From: Nocardiopsis alborubida
GTDB lineage: Bacteria; Actinomycetota; Actinomycetes; Streptosporangiales; Streptosporangiaceae
Direction: 5' to 3'
Assembly (NCBI RefSeq): GCF_012396365.1
Contig: NZ_JAAXPG010000026.1
Location: 38,899 to 102,898 of the forward strand
DNA: 64,000 bases
Of this stretch, positions 34,233 to 42,387 are shown piece after piece. The position numbers were made by a program, and so were the translations under genes. Every line of letters begins with the position of its first letter. The first letter of the stretch is position 1. The notes beneath the pieces were generated by a model. That model was not told the DNA's origin. It was given only the letters and a program-made list of their open reading frames with translations, and ran no database searches.

Positions 34233-34529
34233 TCAGGCCGTCTGCGGCCTGGTCGCCTTGCCGTCGAGCCAGAGTTCGGTGGAGGCGTCCCTGTGGGTAC
34301 CGGTGGTGCCCACGTGCTTGGCGCTGATCTGCGGACCCTTCTTGATGACGTGGACCAGGGCCATCGCGTGGCCGCGCCCCAGTCCGTAGTCCTCGGCCAG
34401 CCACCGCACGATGGTGCCCGCCTTGACCGAGGGGTCGTCGTAGCCCTTCTCCTTGGCGCGGTCGACGAGCGCGCGCGGGGTCAGACCGGTCTTGTCCTCG
34501 ACGGCATCCAGATAGGCCTGGAACGACAT
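34233..34529 (-). CDS. DUF4287 domain protein
   Basis: The 98-residue soluble protein matches DUF4287. It starts MSFQAYLDAVEDKTGLTPRALVDRAKEKGY and contains VKAGTIVRWLAEDYGLGRGHAMALVHVIKKG (residues 35-65), with a short basic tail. The function of the family is unknown. GAGGAGG lies 6 bp before the ATG. It forms its own unit, divergent from the EamA permease gene. Confidence 0.9.
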   Translation of the reverse strand: MSFQAYLDAVEDKTGLTPRALVDRAKEKGYDDPSVKAGTIVRWLAEDYGLGRGHAMALVHVIKKGPQISAKHVGTTGTHRDASTELWLDGKATRPQTA

Positions 34530-34969
34530 GGGGGCCTCCTCAACTGGGCGGGCTCCGATGATCACACGCGCCTCCGACATTCCGGCGGCAGCGGCGGCGG
34601 CAGCCTTCGAGGCGGATCTCGGACGCGCAGGCGCGCAGGGGACGGAGCGCGCGGGCTCAGGAGGGTCGTCCACAGGCGGGGCAGCGGGGTGGTGGACGGC
34701 CTCCGGGAGGAGCATGCTGTTGATGGGGGTCCCCGGCCTCCGCGCCGTGGAACACGTCCCCCATGACAGGTATGCCCGCCGCGCCCCCCGTGCCACCCCG
34801 CGCTCCCCGGCCTGTGGACAAACGCCTAGCCTTGCCGGATGCCCTCTCCGCCCCCGATGCCCTCCCCGGCCCCGACTCCTCCGCCAGCGCTCCGCCGGGA
34901 GCCTTTCCCAGGCCCGCTTCCTCCACCCCCGCCTTGCCGGACGCCCTCCCCGGCATCCGCCTCCGCCCC
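34530..34969 (+). other. 440-bp gap, or uncertain N-terminus of the EamA gene
   Basis: An in-frame extension of the permease opens at ATG 34763, but it is Pro/Ala/Ser low complexity with degenerate DALP repeats and no ribosome site, so I treat it as non-coding. CCTAGCCT near 34828 could be a -10 element for a short or absent leader. Nothing else is supported in the gap. Confidence 0.4.
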
Positions 34970-35809
34970 ATGACCCCGTGGGTCGTGGCCGTGGTCCTGC
35001 TCGCGGCGCTCCTGCACGCGGGCTGGAACGCGATCGCCCACTCCATCACCGACCGCCTGCTCGGGTTCGCCCTGATCGGCCTCGGCGGGATGCTCGCCGC
35101 CCTGCCCCTGCTCCCGGTCGTGGGGCTGCCGCCGCGCGAGGTCTGGCCGGTCCTGCTCGCCTCGCTGGTCACCCACCTGCTGTACATGAGCCTGCTGATG
35201 CTCTCCTACCGGACCGGTGAGTTCGGCCAGGTGTACCCGATGGCGCGCGGCACGGCGCCGTGGGTGGTCGCCCTGACCGGCATCATCCTCCTCGGCGAGT
35301 CGATGCCCCCGTCCGACCTGGCCGGGGTCCTGGTCGTCTCGGCCGGGCTGACGACGCTGGTGTTCGCGGGCGGCCGACCCGGCCGCGCACAGTTCCCGGC
35401 GCTGCTGGCGGCCTTCGCCACCGGCGTCAGCATCGCCGTCTACACCGTGGTCGACGCCTACGGGGTCCGCCTCACCCAGAACCCACTGGGTTACATCACG
35501 TGGCTCATGATCCTTCAGGGACCGGTGTTCTTCGTGGTGGCGGTGTTCACCCGCCGTGGCGCGCTCCCGCGCCAGCTCAAGCCGGTCTGGAAGTTCGGGG
35601 TCCTGGGCGGTGTGGTCAGCGCGGTCGCCTACGGGCTCGTGCTGTGGGCGCAGCTGACCGGCGCGGTCGCGGGCATCGCCGCGCTGCGCGAGACGAGCAT
35701 CGTCTTCGCCGCGCTGCTGGGCGCGCTGCTGTTCGGGGAGCGGTTCGGCCCGGTACGGGTCGCCGCCTCCGCCATCGTCGTGACCGGAGTTCTCCTCCTG
35801 ACTTTCTGA
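34970..35809 (+). CDS. EamA/DMT-family permease
   Basis: The 279-residue product has about ten hydrophobic helices in two EamA-like halves. The first half starts MTPWVVAVVLLAALLHAGWNAIAHS, a recurring DMT beginning. YRTGEFGQVYPMARGTAPWVVALTGIILLGE and ALRETSIVFAALLGALLFGERF are the glutamate-containing signatures at the end of each half. The cargo is unknown. The start is the first ATG at the first helix; it lacks a good ribosome site, so an earlier start cannot be excluded. Confidence 0.8.
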   Translation: MTPWVVAVVLLAALLHAGWNAIAHSITDRLLGFALIGLGGMLAALPLLPVVGLPPREVWPVLLASLVTHLLYMSLLMLSYRTGEFGQVYPMARGTAPWVVALTGIILLGESMPPSDLAGVLVVSAGLTTLVFAGGRPGRAQFPALLAAFATGVSIAVYTVVDAYGVRLTQNPLGYITWLMILQGPVFFVVAVFTRRGALPRQLKPVWKFGVLGGVVSAVAYGLVLWAQLTGAVAGIAALRETSIVFAALLGALLFGERFGPVRVAASAIVVTGVLLLTF

Positions 35810-35854
35810 GCGTCTTCATGACTCTGACCAGCGCTTACCCGTATCGTTTCCGGC

Positions 35855-36871
35855 GTGACACGAGCCTCGACCCCCGCCGGGTCCGCCACCGCGACGAACG
35901 CCCCGACGGACACCGCCACCACCACCGCCGCCACCACCGCCACTGACGCCGGTTCCGGGACCGGCCCCGGTCCCGGAACCGGTCACGCGGTGGAGTCCGC
36001 ACCCGACCACGGGCCCGAGTCCGCCGCCGTACGCGCGGTCTGGCAGGACCTGGGACTCCCCGGGCTCATCGACGTCCACACGCACTTCATGCCCGACAAC
36101 GTGCTGCGCAAGGTGTGGGCCCACTTCGACGCCCTCGGCGGCCTGTGGCCGATCACCTACCGCTTCGACGAGGACGAACGCCTGTCCCTGCTCCGGGGCT
36201 TCGGGGTCCAGCACTTCACCGCCCTCTCCTACCCGCACCGCCCGGGCATGGCCGTCTGGCTCAACGACTGGGCGAACGGCTTCGCCGACCGCAACCCCGA
36301 CTGCCTGCGCAGCGCCACCTTCTACCCCGAGCCGGAGGCCAGCGACTACGTGGCCGCGGCGTTGGACGCGGGTACCCGCGTGTTCAAGGCCCACCTCCAG
36401 GTCGGCCGCTACGACCCGCGCGACCCTCTGCTGGCCGACGTGTGGGGGCTGCTCGCGGACGCGGGCACGCCCGTGGTGGTCCACTGCGGTTCGAGCCCCG
36501 AGGCGGGCCCCTTCACCGGCCCCGACCCCTTCGCCGAGACCCTGCGCGCGAACCCCGGGCTCACCGCGGTCATCGCCCACGCCGGGGCACCCGACTACCG
36601 CGCGTTCCTGGACCTGGCCGAGCGCCACGAACGCGTCCACCTGGACACCACGATGGTGTTCACCGAGTTCTCCAAGGACTGGGCGCCCTTCCCCGACGAG
36701 GAGGTGCCCCGCCTGAAGGGCGTCGCGGACCGGATCCTGTTCGGCACGGACTTCCCGAACATCCCCCACCCCTACCTCGAACAGCTCCGGGCCCTGGCCC
36801 GGCTCGACCTGGGCGAGGACTGGCTGCGGGACGTCCTGTACGGCAACGCCGCCCGGCTGTTCGGGCTCTGA
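35855..36871 (+). CDS. Amidohydrolase family 2 protein
   Basis: This metal-dependent hydrolase of the ACMSD/amidohydrolase-2 type begins, after an unstructured Thr/Ala-rich N-terminus (residues 1-68), with the metal motif LIDVHTHFMP. Further features are VFKAHLQVGRYDP, VVVHCGSS near residue 208, a histidine in VIAHAGAPD near 238, and the Asp in ILFGTDFPNIPHP near 298. The reaction may be decarboxylation or hydrolysis. GTG 35855 sits 7 bp after TATCGT, indicating a leaderless message. The acyl-CoA ligase gene follows by 135 bp. Confidence 0.85.
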   Translation: MTRASTPAGSATATNAPTDTATTTAATTATDAGSGTGPGPGTGHAVESAPDHGPESAAVRAVWQDLGLPGLIDVHTHFMPDNVLRKVWAHFDALGGLWPITYRFDEDERLSLLRGFGVQHFTALSYPHRPGMAVWLNDWANGFADRNPDCLRSATFYPEPEASDYVAAALDAGTRVFKAHLQVGRYDPRDPLLADVWGLLADAGTPVVVHCGSSPEAGPFTGPDPFAETLRANPGLTAVIAHAGAPDYRAFLDLAERHERVHLDTTMVFTEFSKDWAPFPDEEVPRLKGVADRILFGTDFPNIPHPYLEQLRALARLDLGEDWLRDVLYGNAARLFGL

Positions 36872-37006
36872 GCGTCACCGACTTCCGGCGACCGACGCTG
36901 GACAGCCGACGACCGTCCGGTGATGGTGGTCGTGGGGCGGCCGCCTTCGGCCTCCGCCGCCCCGACCACCGCCCGCCATCACCGACGCGGAAAGGCACCC
37001 GGCACC

Positions 37007-38578
37007 ATGGAACTCGCCCTGACTCCCCTGGAGTTCGCCCGCCGTACCCGAAGACTGCACCCCCGGCGCGAAGCGGTGGTCGACCGTGGCCTCCGGCTCA
37101 CCTACGAGGAGTTCTTCGACCGCTGCGACCGCTGGTCCTCCACCCTCCAGAACATGGGGGTGTCCAAGGGCGACCGCGTCGCCTACATCTCCCCCAACAC
37201 CCACGCCCAGCTGGAGTCCTTCTACGCGGTACCGCAGCTCGGCGCGGTGCTGGTACCGGTCAACTTCCGGCTGTCGGCGGACGACTTCGTCTACATCGTC
37301 AACCACTCCGGGGCCCGGGTCCTGTGCGTGCACGCCGACCAGCTCGACGCCGTGGACGGCGTCCGCGACCAGATGCCGGGCGTGGAGCGGTTCGTCGCCC
37401 TGGAGGGGGCGCGCCCCGGCTGGGAGGACTACGAGGCCCTCGTCGCACAGGCCACGGCGGACTACACCCGTCCCGGGATCGACGAGACCGACCTGCTGAC
37501 CATCAACTACACCAGCGGAACCACGGCCCGACCCAAGGGTGTGATGATCACCCACCGCAACGCGTACATGAACTCGGTGGGCACCCTGCTCCACCTGAGG
37601 ATCGGCATCGACGACCGGTACCTGTGGACGCTGCCGATGTTCCACGCCAACGGCTGGACCTACACGTGGACGGTGACCGCCGCGGCCGCCACCCACGTGT
37701 GCCTGCCCGCGATGGATCCGGCCGCCGTGTACGAGCTGATCCGTTCCGAGGGGGTCACCTGGCTGTGCGCGGCCCCCACCGTGCTGATCATGCTGTCCAA
37801 CGCCCCCGAGGAGGTGCGCGGTGAGGTTCCGTCCGGCGTGCATGTGGTGACGGCCGGGGCCTCCCCCGCCGCCGACACCATCGAACGCCTGGAGGACGGT
37901 TTCGGGTGGACCGTGACCCATGTCTACGGGCTGACCGAGACCACGCCCTTCATCACCGTGTGCGAGCCGCGCGCCGAGCACGGCGGCCTGTCCCCGCGCG
38001 ACCGTGCCGCCGTCAAGGCACGCCAGGGGGTCGAGCTGATCACCTCCGGCGAACTGCGGGTGGTGGACGCGGACGGCGCCGAGGTGCCCTGGGACGGCAC
38101 GACGGTCGGGGAGATCACCGTACGCGGGAACGTGGTGATGAAGGGCTACTACAACGACCCGGAGGCCACCCAGAAGGCCATGGGCGACGGCTGGTTCCAC
38201 ACCGGCGACGCGGCGGTCACCCACCCGGACGGGTACGTGGAGATCCAGGACCGGATCAAGGACGTCATCATCTCCGGCGGGGAGAACATCTCCTCCGTCG
38301 AGGTGGAGGGGGTCCTGCTGCGGCACCCGGCCGTGCTGGAGGCGGCCGTCGTGGGCGTGCCGCACGAGCGCTGGGGCGAGTCGCCGAAGGCGTCCGTGGT
38401 CCTGCGCGGGGGCGCCACGGCCACGGAGGAGGAACTGATCGCCTTCGCCCGCGACAACCTGGCGCACTTCAAGGCGCCCACGCGGGTGGAGTTCGTGGAG
38501 CAGCTCCCGAAGACGGCCACCGGCAAGATCCAGAAGTTCGTCCTGCGCGGGGGCGCGTCCGCGGTGTCCCGGCAGTAG
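37007..38578 (+). CDS. Acyl-CoA synthetase (AMP-forming, FadD-like)
   Basis: The 523-residue ANL-superfamily enzyme activates a carboxylic acid with ATP and joins it to CoA. Motifs are the P-loop-like YTSGTTARPKG near residue 167, GLTETTPFI near 308, GWFHTGDAAVTHPDGYVEIQDRIKDVIISGGENIS near 395-430, and the catalytic lysine in PKTATGKIQK near 508. It resembles medium- or long-chain ligases of the AlkK/FadD group. The ATG at 37007 starts a normal-length protein. Confidence 0.92.
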   Translation: MELALTPLEFARRTRRLHPRREAVVDRGLRLTYEEFFDRCDRWSSTLQNMGVSKGDRVAYISPNTHAQLESFYAVPQLGAVLVPVNFRLSADDFVYIVNHSGARVLCVHADQLDAVDGVRDQMPGVERFVALEGARPGWEDYEALVAQATADYTRPGIDETDLLTINYTSGTTARPKGVMITHRNAYMNSVGTLLHLRIGIDDRYLWTLPMFHANGWTYTWTVTAAAATHVCLPAMDPAAVYELIRSEGVTWLCAAPTVLIMLSNAPEEVRGEVPSGVHVVTAGASPAADTIERLEDGFGWTVTHVYGLTETTPFITVCEPRAEHGGLSPRDRAAVKARQGVELITSGELRVVDADGAEVPWDGTTVGEITVRGNVVMKGYYNDPEATQKAMGDGWFHTGDAAVTHPDGYVEIQDRIKDVIISGGENISSVEVEGVLLRHPAVLEAAVVGVPHERWGESPKASVVLRGGATATEEELIAFARDNLAHFKAPTRVEFVEQLPKTATGKIQKFVLRGGASAVSRQ

Positions 38579-38588
38579 CCGCCGGATT

Positions 38589-38632
38589 CCGGCCGGGGGC
38601 CGCGCCCCTCTGGTGCGGGGGCTCCCGGCCGG
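38589..38632. terminator. Hairpin between convergent genes
   Basis: CCGGCCGGG and CCCGGCCGG form a 9-bp stem enclosing a GC-rich region, just after the acyl-CoA ligase stop and just before the end of the VOC gene. Confidence 0.6.
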
Positions 38633-38644
38633 GCGGCGTCCGGA

Positions 38645-39442
38645 TCACCCGGGCGGCCAGTTGAGCAGGACGAATCCGGCTTGGAAGAGGTCGGAGCAGA
38701 CCATGCGACGTCCCACGCCCGAAATGTTCTCCGGTTCCGCGTGCACGTGTCCGCCCGCGGCCACGACCCTCTCCGCGACGGCTTCGCAGTCGGCCACCGC
38801 GAACACCGGGTGCCAGTCCTCCTCACCGCCGAACCGCTCCCTGCCCCCGGGAGCCGCTTGCAGGATGCCCCCGTGGGTGCGCTCGTCACCGGTACCCGCG
38901 GGGCGCAGGACCGTGTACCCGCCGACCTCCTCTCCTCCGAGGGACGGATCGAACGGGCTGAGGTCCCACTTGAAGACCCCGGTGTAGAACTCGGCCGCGC
39001 CGCGCGCGTCGGTGGTCCGCAGCTCCACCCAGCAGAGGCTGTTGATCCGTCCCACCAGGCCGAGGTACATCTCCCCCCGCCAGACGCCGAAGGAGGCGCC
39101 CTGGGGGTCGCGGAACAGTGCCTGGCGGCCCAGGTCGAAGATGTCGAACGGCTCCACCAGGAGGGTGCCGCCCAGCCGCTCCACCTGTGTGATGGTGTCC
39201 TCGATGTCGGAGTCGGCGAAGTACACCGTCCAGGAGGGGTGGTCGCTCTCCCCCATGACCGGGCTGATCCCCGCCGCGGCGAGTCCGTCACTGCACAGGA
39301 ACTTGTAGCCCTCCATCTGCCGGATGTGCGTCTCGGAGCTCCAGCCGAACACCTGACCGTAGAAGGCGGCCGTGGCCTCGACGTCGGGTGAGGAGACCTC
39401 GACCCAGCAGGGAGACCCGGGTGTGAAATCCGTACTGATCAT
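38645..39442 (-). CDS. VOC-family (glyoxalase-like) two-domain protein
   Basis: The 265-residue protein has two vicinal-oxygen-chelate modules: PCWVEVSSPDVEATAAFYGQVFGW (residues 11-34) and SLCWVELRTTDARGAAEFYTGVFKW (about 135-159). Each is followed by beta strands that end FRDPQGASFGVW and FQAGFVLLNWPPG. Related proteins include hydroxylases and resistance proteins; no specific activity can be assigned. The start at 39442 is preceded by GAGAGGGACAGCG. Confidence 0.85.
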   Translation of the reverse strand: MISTDFTPGSPCWVEVSSPDVEATAAFYGQVFGWSSETHIRQMEGYKFLCSDGLAAAGISPVMGESDHPSWTVYFADSDIEDTITQVERLGGTLLVEPFDIFDLGRQALFRDPQGASFGVWRGEMYLGLVGRINSLCWVELRTTDARGAAEFYTGVFKWDLSPFDPSLGGEEVGGYTVLRPAGTGDERTHGGILQAAPGGRERFGGEEDWHPVFAVADCEAVAERVVAAGGHVHAEPENISGVGRRMVCSDLFQAGFVLLNWPPG

Positions 39443-39649
39443 CGCTGTCCCTCTCCGTGACGACGCACCACCCTTCGGTTCCTTCCCTGATGAGAGGGGT
39501 TCCGGGGATCGGAGGGGCAAAGTCTCACACAACTCACCGTTGCCGAGACCGTCCGGCGGGCCGGGGGCGGTCGGGTCCGTCGCGGGACGCGGGGACGCGG
39601 ACCCGGTGACTCCGCGCGCCAGCCGGTTCCCGGCCGCGGCGCGGACGCG

Positions 39650-39685
39650 CTCAGTGCCGAAAGTGCACGAACAGGCGGCCGAAGT
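39650..39685 (+). repeat. Left 36-bp direct repeat flanking the toxin-antitoxin cassette (att-like)
   Basis: This sequence, beginning CTCAGTGCCGAAAG, is identical over 36 bp to 40333-40368, which is the last 35 bp of the minus-strand Smr gene including its stop. The left copy is outside any gene. The two copies enclose 647 bp holding only the RelE/Phd module, as expected for attL/attR of a site-specific insertion at a gene 3' end. Confidence 0.85.
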
Positions 39686-39717
39686 ACTCACATCGACGTA
39701 CTTACGGAAAGCCGGCC

Positions 39718-39999
39718 CTAGAGTTTGCGGTAGGCCTCGCGACGATGGGCGACGCGCAGGGCGAGGACGACGAGTCGGCCGTCATCGATCGAGTAGACCA
39801 CCCGATGGTCGCCCACTCGGATACGCCACAGACCTGGATAACCGCTGAGCTGACGGCACCCGTCCGGCCGCGGCTCCTCAGCCAGGGCCATCACGGCTGC
39901 GTACACGCGGCGAGCCACGGGCTTGTCCAACTTGCCGAGCTCCTTGCCGGCCCGACCGTCGAACACCACTTCATAGCGGCTCGGCTGCCCATCCGTCAC
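39718..39999 (-). CDS. RelE/ParE-family toxin
   Basis: The 93-residue protein has the RelE fold signatures YEVVFDGRAGKELGKLDKPVARRVYAAVMAL, LSGYPGLWRIRVGDHRVVYSI and LALRVAHRREAYR. The Arg and Tyr residues of the RNA-cleaving surface of ribosome-dependent RelE toxins are present. Its ATG overlaps the antitoxin stop by four bases (ATGA). It is the toxin of a type II module. Confidence 0.9.
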   Translation of the reverse strand: MTDGQPSRYEVVFDGRAGKELGKLDKPVARRVYAAVMALAEEPRPDGCRQLSGYPGLWRIRVGDHRVVYSIDDGRLVVLALRVAHRREAYRKL

Positions 40000-40274
40000 A
40001 GGCCAAGCTCCTTGGCCACATCCTCGGCGGGCACGACCTCGGCGTCACCGGACCGGATCTCCTCCAGCCTCTGATGTGCGACACGGCCGTCCTGCTCGTC
40101 GAGAAGCTCCTCGTAGGCCTCGACCAGCTCGATCGGGACGATCGCGGCAACGCGCTCGTGCTTGCGCCCTCGGGTCACGTAGGTGATCTCATCGCCGAAG
40201 GCCGCCCTGTTCACACGCTGGGAAAAGTGGTTGCGGGCATCCGCGACGGTCAGCTCGACAGGTTCAGTGCTCAT
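39996..40274 (-). CDS. Phd/YefM-family antitoxin
   Basis: The 92-residue protein starts MSTEPVELTVADARNHFSQRVNRAAFGDEITYVTRGRKHERVAAIVP, the N-terminal DNA-binding and dimerisation domain of Phd/YefM antitoxins. A C-terminal toxin-neutralising tail follows. ATG 40274 sits 6 bp after a TATCGT -10, so the mRNA is probably leaderless. The antitoxin-first order with a four-base overlap is typical, and autorepression through the upstream palindrome is expected. Confidence 0.9.
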   Translation of the reverse strand: MSTEPVELTVADARNHFSQRVNRAAFGDEITYVTRGRKHERVAAIVPIELVEAYEELLDEQDGRVAHQRLEEIRSGDAEVVPAEDVAKELGL

Positions 40275-40280
40275 GCGCCG

Positions 40281-40311
40281 ACGATACGCCAAGTTGGCTA
40301 ACTTGGCTAAG
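40281..40311 (-). promoter_or_regulatory. Promoter and operator of the toxin-antitoxin operon
   Basis: On the minus strand TTAGCC, an 18-bp spacer and TATCGT lie 6 bp before the antitoxin ATG. The spacer contains the palindrome AAGTTGGCTAACTT (40291-40304) and a second GCTAA half-site. This is a plausible Phd-type operator. Confidence 0.6.
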
Positions 40312-40332
40312 ATGGTGTCCCTATAGGGCGTA

Positions 40333-40368
40333 CTCAGTGCCGAAAGTGCACGAACAGGCGGCCGAAGT
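40333..40368 (+). repeat. Right 36-bp direct repeat, within the Smr gene 3' end
   Basis: This copy covers the last 11 codons and stop of the minus-strand Smr gene and is identical to 39650-39685. The insertion leaves the Smr reading frame complete, as seen when integrative elements use a gene 3' end as attachment site. Confidence 0.85.
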
Positions 40369-40585
40369 TCTTGGAGTCCTTCTCGACCCGGTGGTAGCGG
40401 GCCTTGACGTCCTTGCGGTCGAGGAAGCGCAGCACCCGCTTCTTCAGCTGCCCGGACCCCTTGCCGGGGATGATCTCGACGCTCTTGGCCCCGGTGCGCT
40501 CGGCCTCGTCCATGATGTCGCTGAGGGCCCGGTCGATGTCCCTGCCCTTGTTGAAGATGTCGTGCAGGTCGAGTTTGAGCCGCAC
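40334..40585 (-). CDS. Small Smr-domain protein
   Basis: The 83-residue protein is a nearly bare Smr (small MutS-related) domain. It starts VRLKLDLHDIF (LDLH motif), has SVEIIPGKGSGQLKKRVLRFL near residue 40 (the conserved GKG), and ends DSKNFGRLFVHFRH. Smr domains nick nucleic acids in MutS2 and related proteins. GGAGGAGG lies about 7 bp before the GTG. The last 36 bp at its 3' end are duplicated beyond the toxin-antitoxin cassette. Confidence 0.88.
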   Translation of the reverse strand: MRLKLDLHDIFNKGRDIDRALSDIMDEAERTGAKSVEIIPGKGSGQLKKRVLRFLDRKDVKARYHRVEKDSKNFGRLFVHFRH

Positions 40586-40685
40586 CGTGCCTCCTCCGCT
40601 TCCGGTAGCCGGATCATACGCGGCGCGGATCCGCGCGCCGAGGCCACGGCACGATCTTTCCCTCCGGTGCCCGTGGCCTCCCCCG

Positions 40686-41141
40686 TCACGCCCCGAGGCG
40701 CAGGGTGAAGACCATCCGGTCCACGCCCGGCCCCTCGTAGTCGGCGTGCGGTCCGGTGACGGTGAAGCCGTGGGCGCGGTGGAAGGCGATGGAGCGCTCG
40801 TTGGCGGGGGAAGTGACCGCGCGCACGACCGCGCACCCGCGTTCCCGCGCCCCGTCCGCGAAGCGCCGGTACAGCCCGTTCGCGAGTCCCGTCCTGCGGT
40901 GCCCCGGGGCCACCCCGGCGAAGTGCACGTACGCCTCCTCGGGCACGGACGGCGAGGGGAAGCCGACCAGGAAGCCCGCCAGCTCCCCCTCCTCCTCGGC
41001 GATGAGGCTGGTGGTGTGGAAGTGGTCGAGGAAGAGCCTGGGGAGGATGTGCGCCACGGGGCGCTCCCACCAGTCGTCACAGACCGCCACGATGCGCGGG
41101 TGGTCGGAGGGGAGGGCGGTTCGGACACGGACGTCGGCCAC
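40686..41141 (-). CDS. GNAT-family N-acetyltransferase
   Basis: The 151-residue protein has a typical GNAT core: VRTALPSDHPRIVAVCDDWW, AEEEGELAGFLVGF, the acetyl-CoA loop VHFAGVAPGHRRTGLANGLYRRFAD (about residues 72-96), and SIAFHRAHGFTVTG near 117. The GTG start follows AGGAG. The Smr gene is 100 bp downstream in the same direction. The substrate is unknown. Confidence 0.9.
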   Translation of the reverse strand: MADVRVRTALPSDHPRIVAVCDDWWERPVAHILPRLFLDHFHTTSLIAEEEGELAGFLVGFPSPSVPEEAYVHFAGVAPGHRRTGLANGLYRRFADGARERGCAVVRAVTSPANERSIAFHRAHGFTVTGPHADYEGPGVDRMVFTLRLGA

Positions 41142-41159
41142 GCGGGGGCTCCTGCTCGT

Positions 41160-41223
41160 CGTCGGCGGGTGTTCCGGGCCCGGAATACCCGCCGACGGGT
41201 CCGCGAACCCCTTTCGCGGACCC
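41160..41223 (-). terminator. Two tandem hairpins
   Basis: A near-perfect 38-bp palindrome (41160-41197, arms CGTCGGCGGGT and ACCCGCCGACG with an inner GGGCCC) is followed directly by an 11-bp stem GGGTCCGCGAA/TTCGCGGACCC (41197-41223). They lie after the stop of the minus-strand membrane-protein gene and before the GNAT start, so they act as its terminator. Confidence 0.7.
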
Positions 41224-41248
41224 GCCCGCTCCGGGTGCGGGAAACCGC

Positions 41249-42283
41249 TCAGGGGTGCCCGGACCCCCGCCCCGGGACCGACGCACCCCGCTCACTCCGC
41301 TCCCCTCTCCTCCGCCGGAACGCCCACCACAGGCCGAGCAGGGTGACCGCCCCCAGCGTCCCGGCGACGGCGAGGGTGAGGGGGTCGGGACGCACGACCG
41401 ACTGGCCGCGCAGTGCCTGCCAGGTGGTCAGGGCGACCAGAGCGCTGTAGGAGGCGCCCACCACGGCGACCACCCGGAGCCGGAGCGCGTCCGACGCCAG
41501 GCGCGGGTACCGCCCCCGCCAGGCCATCAGCGCCAGTGCGAGCAGGACCATCACCTGGAGCCCGTGCAGACCGACGAAGTGCGGCACGCGCAGGTCGCCC
41601 GCGACGGTGCTCCAGCCCACGAGCGGAAGGCCCGGACCGCCGTCCTCGTATCCGACGGTGTGCGCGCCGATGACCTCGGCGACGCCTCCCTCCCGCATGG
41701 TGGTCATCTGCTCCGCGGTGGGGGAGGTCATCAGGTAGGCCAGGCCCATACCCACGAGCCCGATCGCGATGCCGATCCGGATCGCCCAGGTCGTGGAGCG
41801 GTCGTCGAGCCGCTGCACGAGCAGCAGGACGCCGATGGCGAGGTTGGCGACCCACACGGTGACGACCATGGCGGCCATGGCGTTGTAGACGGCCGAGTCG
41901 AGGGGCGTCGCGTAGTTGAAGTGGCTGGGTTCGCCGCGCACCGCCTGGAACACGACCGCGACGAGTTCCCCGGCGAGCATGGCCGCCACGACCGTGCCGA
42001 GCCACCAGCCGGTGCGCCGCCACCGTGTGAGCAGCGACAGCAGCCAGGCCAGGGTGACGTTGTAGACCCCGATGGACACGGCGAACTTGGCGGGCTTGAG
42101 CCAGACCGGGTCACCGTGCACGACGCGGTCGTCCAGGAGGAGGCCGACCACGGCCACGGCCAGGAGGGCGAGGCACAGAGCGGCGGTGACCGTGAGGGGG
42201 CGGTGCCAGTCCAGCGCGGTCAGCGCGGTCCGGCGGAGGGGGTCGGTGCGGGGACGGACGGGTGAGGGCGAGGGGGCGTCCAT
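41249..42283 (-). CDS. Eight-helix integral membrane protein of unknown function
   Basis: The 344-residue protein has hydrophobic segments near residues 30-50, 66-86, 93-113, 132-155, 165-187, 230-250, 262-283 and 293-312. It contains DPVWLKPAKFAVSIGVYN, FNYATPLDSAVYNAMAAMV and VPHFVGLHGLQVM. These features occur in a set of uncharacterised actinobacterial membrane proteins; I cannot name a function. It is divergent from a MerR regulator across a 104-bp AT-rich operator region, so it is the likely target of that regulator. Confidence 0.75.
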   Translation of the reverse strand: MDAPSPSPVRPRTDPLRRTALTALDWHRPLTVTAALCLALLAVAVVGLLLDDRVVHGDPVWLKPAKFAVSIGVYNVTLAWLLSLLTRWRRTGWWLGTVVAAMLAGELVAVVFQAVRGEPSHFNYATPLDSAVYNAMAAMVVTVWVANLAIGVLLLVQRLDDRSTTWAIRIGIAIGLVGMGLAYLMTSPTAEQMTTMREGGVAEVIGAHTVGYEDGGPGLPLVGWSTVAGDLRVPHFVGLHGLQVMVLLALALMAWRGRYPRLASDALRLRVVAVVGASYSALVALTTWQALRGQSVVRPDPLTLAVAGTLGAVTLLGLWWAFRRRRGERSERGASVPGRGSGHP

Positions 42284-42298
42284 GTGACTCCTCTTTCT

Positions 42299-42337
42299 GG
42301 ATACTTTAACTATCCATAATGGATACTAGTATTATCC
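42299..42337. promoter_or_regulatory. Two tandem GGATA-TATCC operators
   Basis: GGATACTTTAACTATCC (42299-42315) and GGATACTAGTATTATCC (42321-42337) are two dyads with identical outer arms and centres 22 bp apart, about two helical turns. They stand out as AT-rich sequence in GC-rich DNA and lie between the divergent membrane-protein and MerR genes. Binding by the MerR protein is the likely reading. Confidence 0.65.
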
Positions 42338-42387
42338 AAATAGGGTGGACACCGCAAGGAGTGGAGACGAGAAACGAGGACGAGCCC

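Noticed and set aside
34763..34969. N-terminal extension of the EamA permease
   Set aside because: Pro/Ala low complexity without a ribosome site; the first membrane helix begins at the ATG 34970. Kept as an uncertainty in the feature list.
39650..40368. Transposon target-site duplication as origin of the 36-bp repeats
   Set aside because: Target-site duplications are much shorter, and there are no inverted terminal repeats or transposase.
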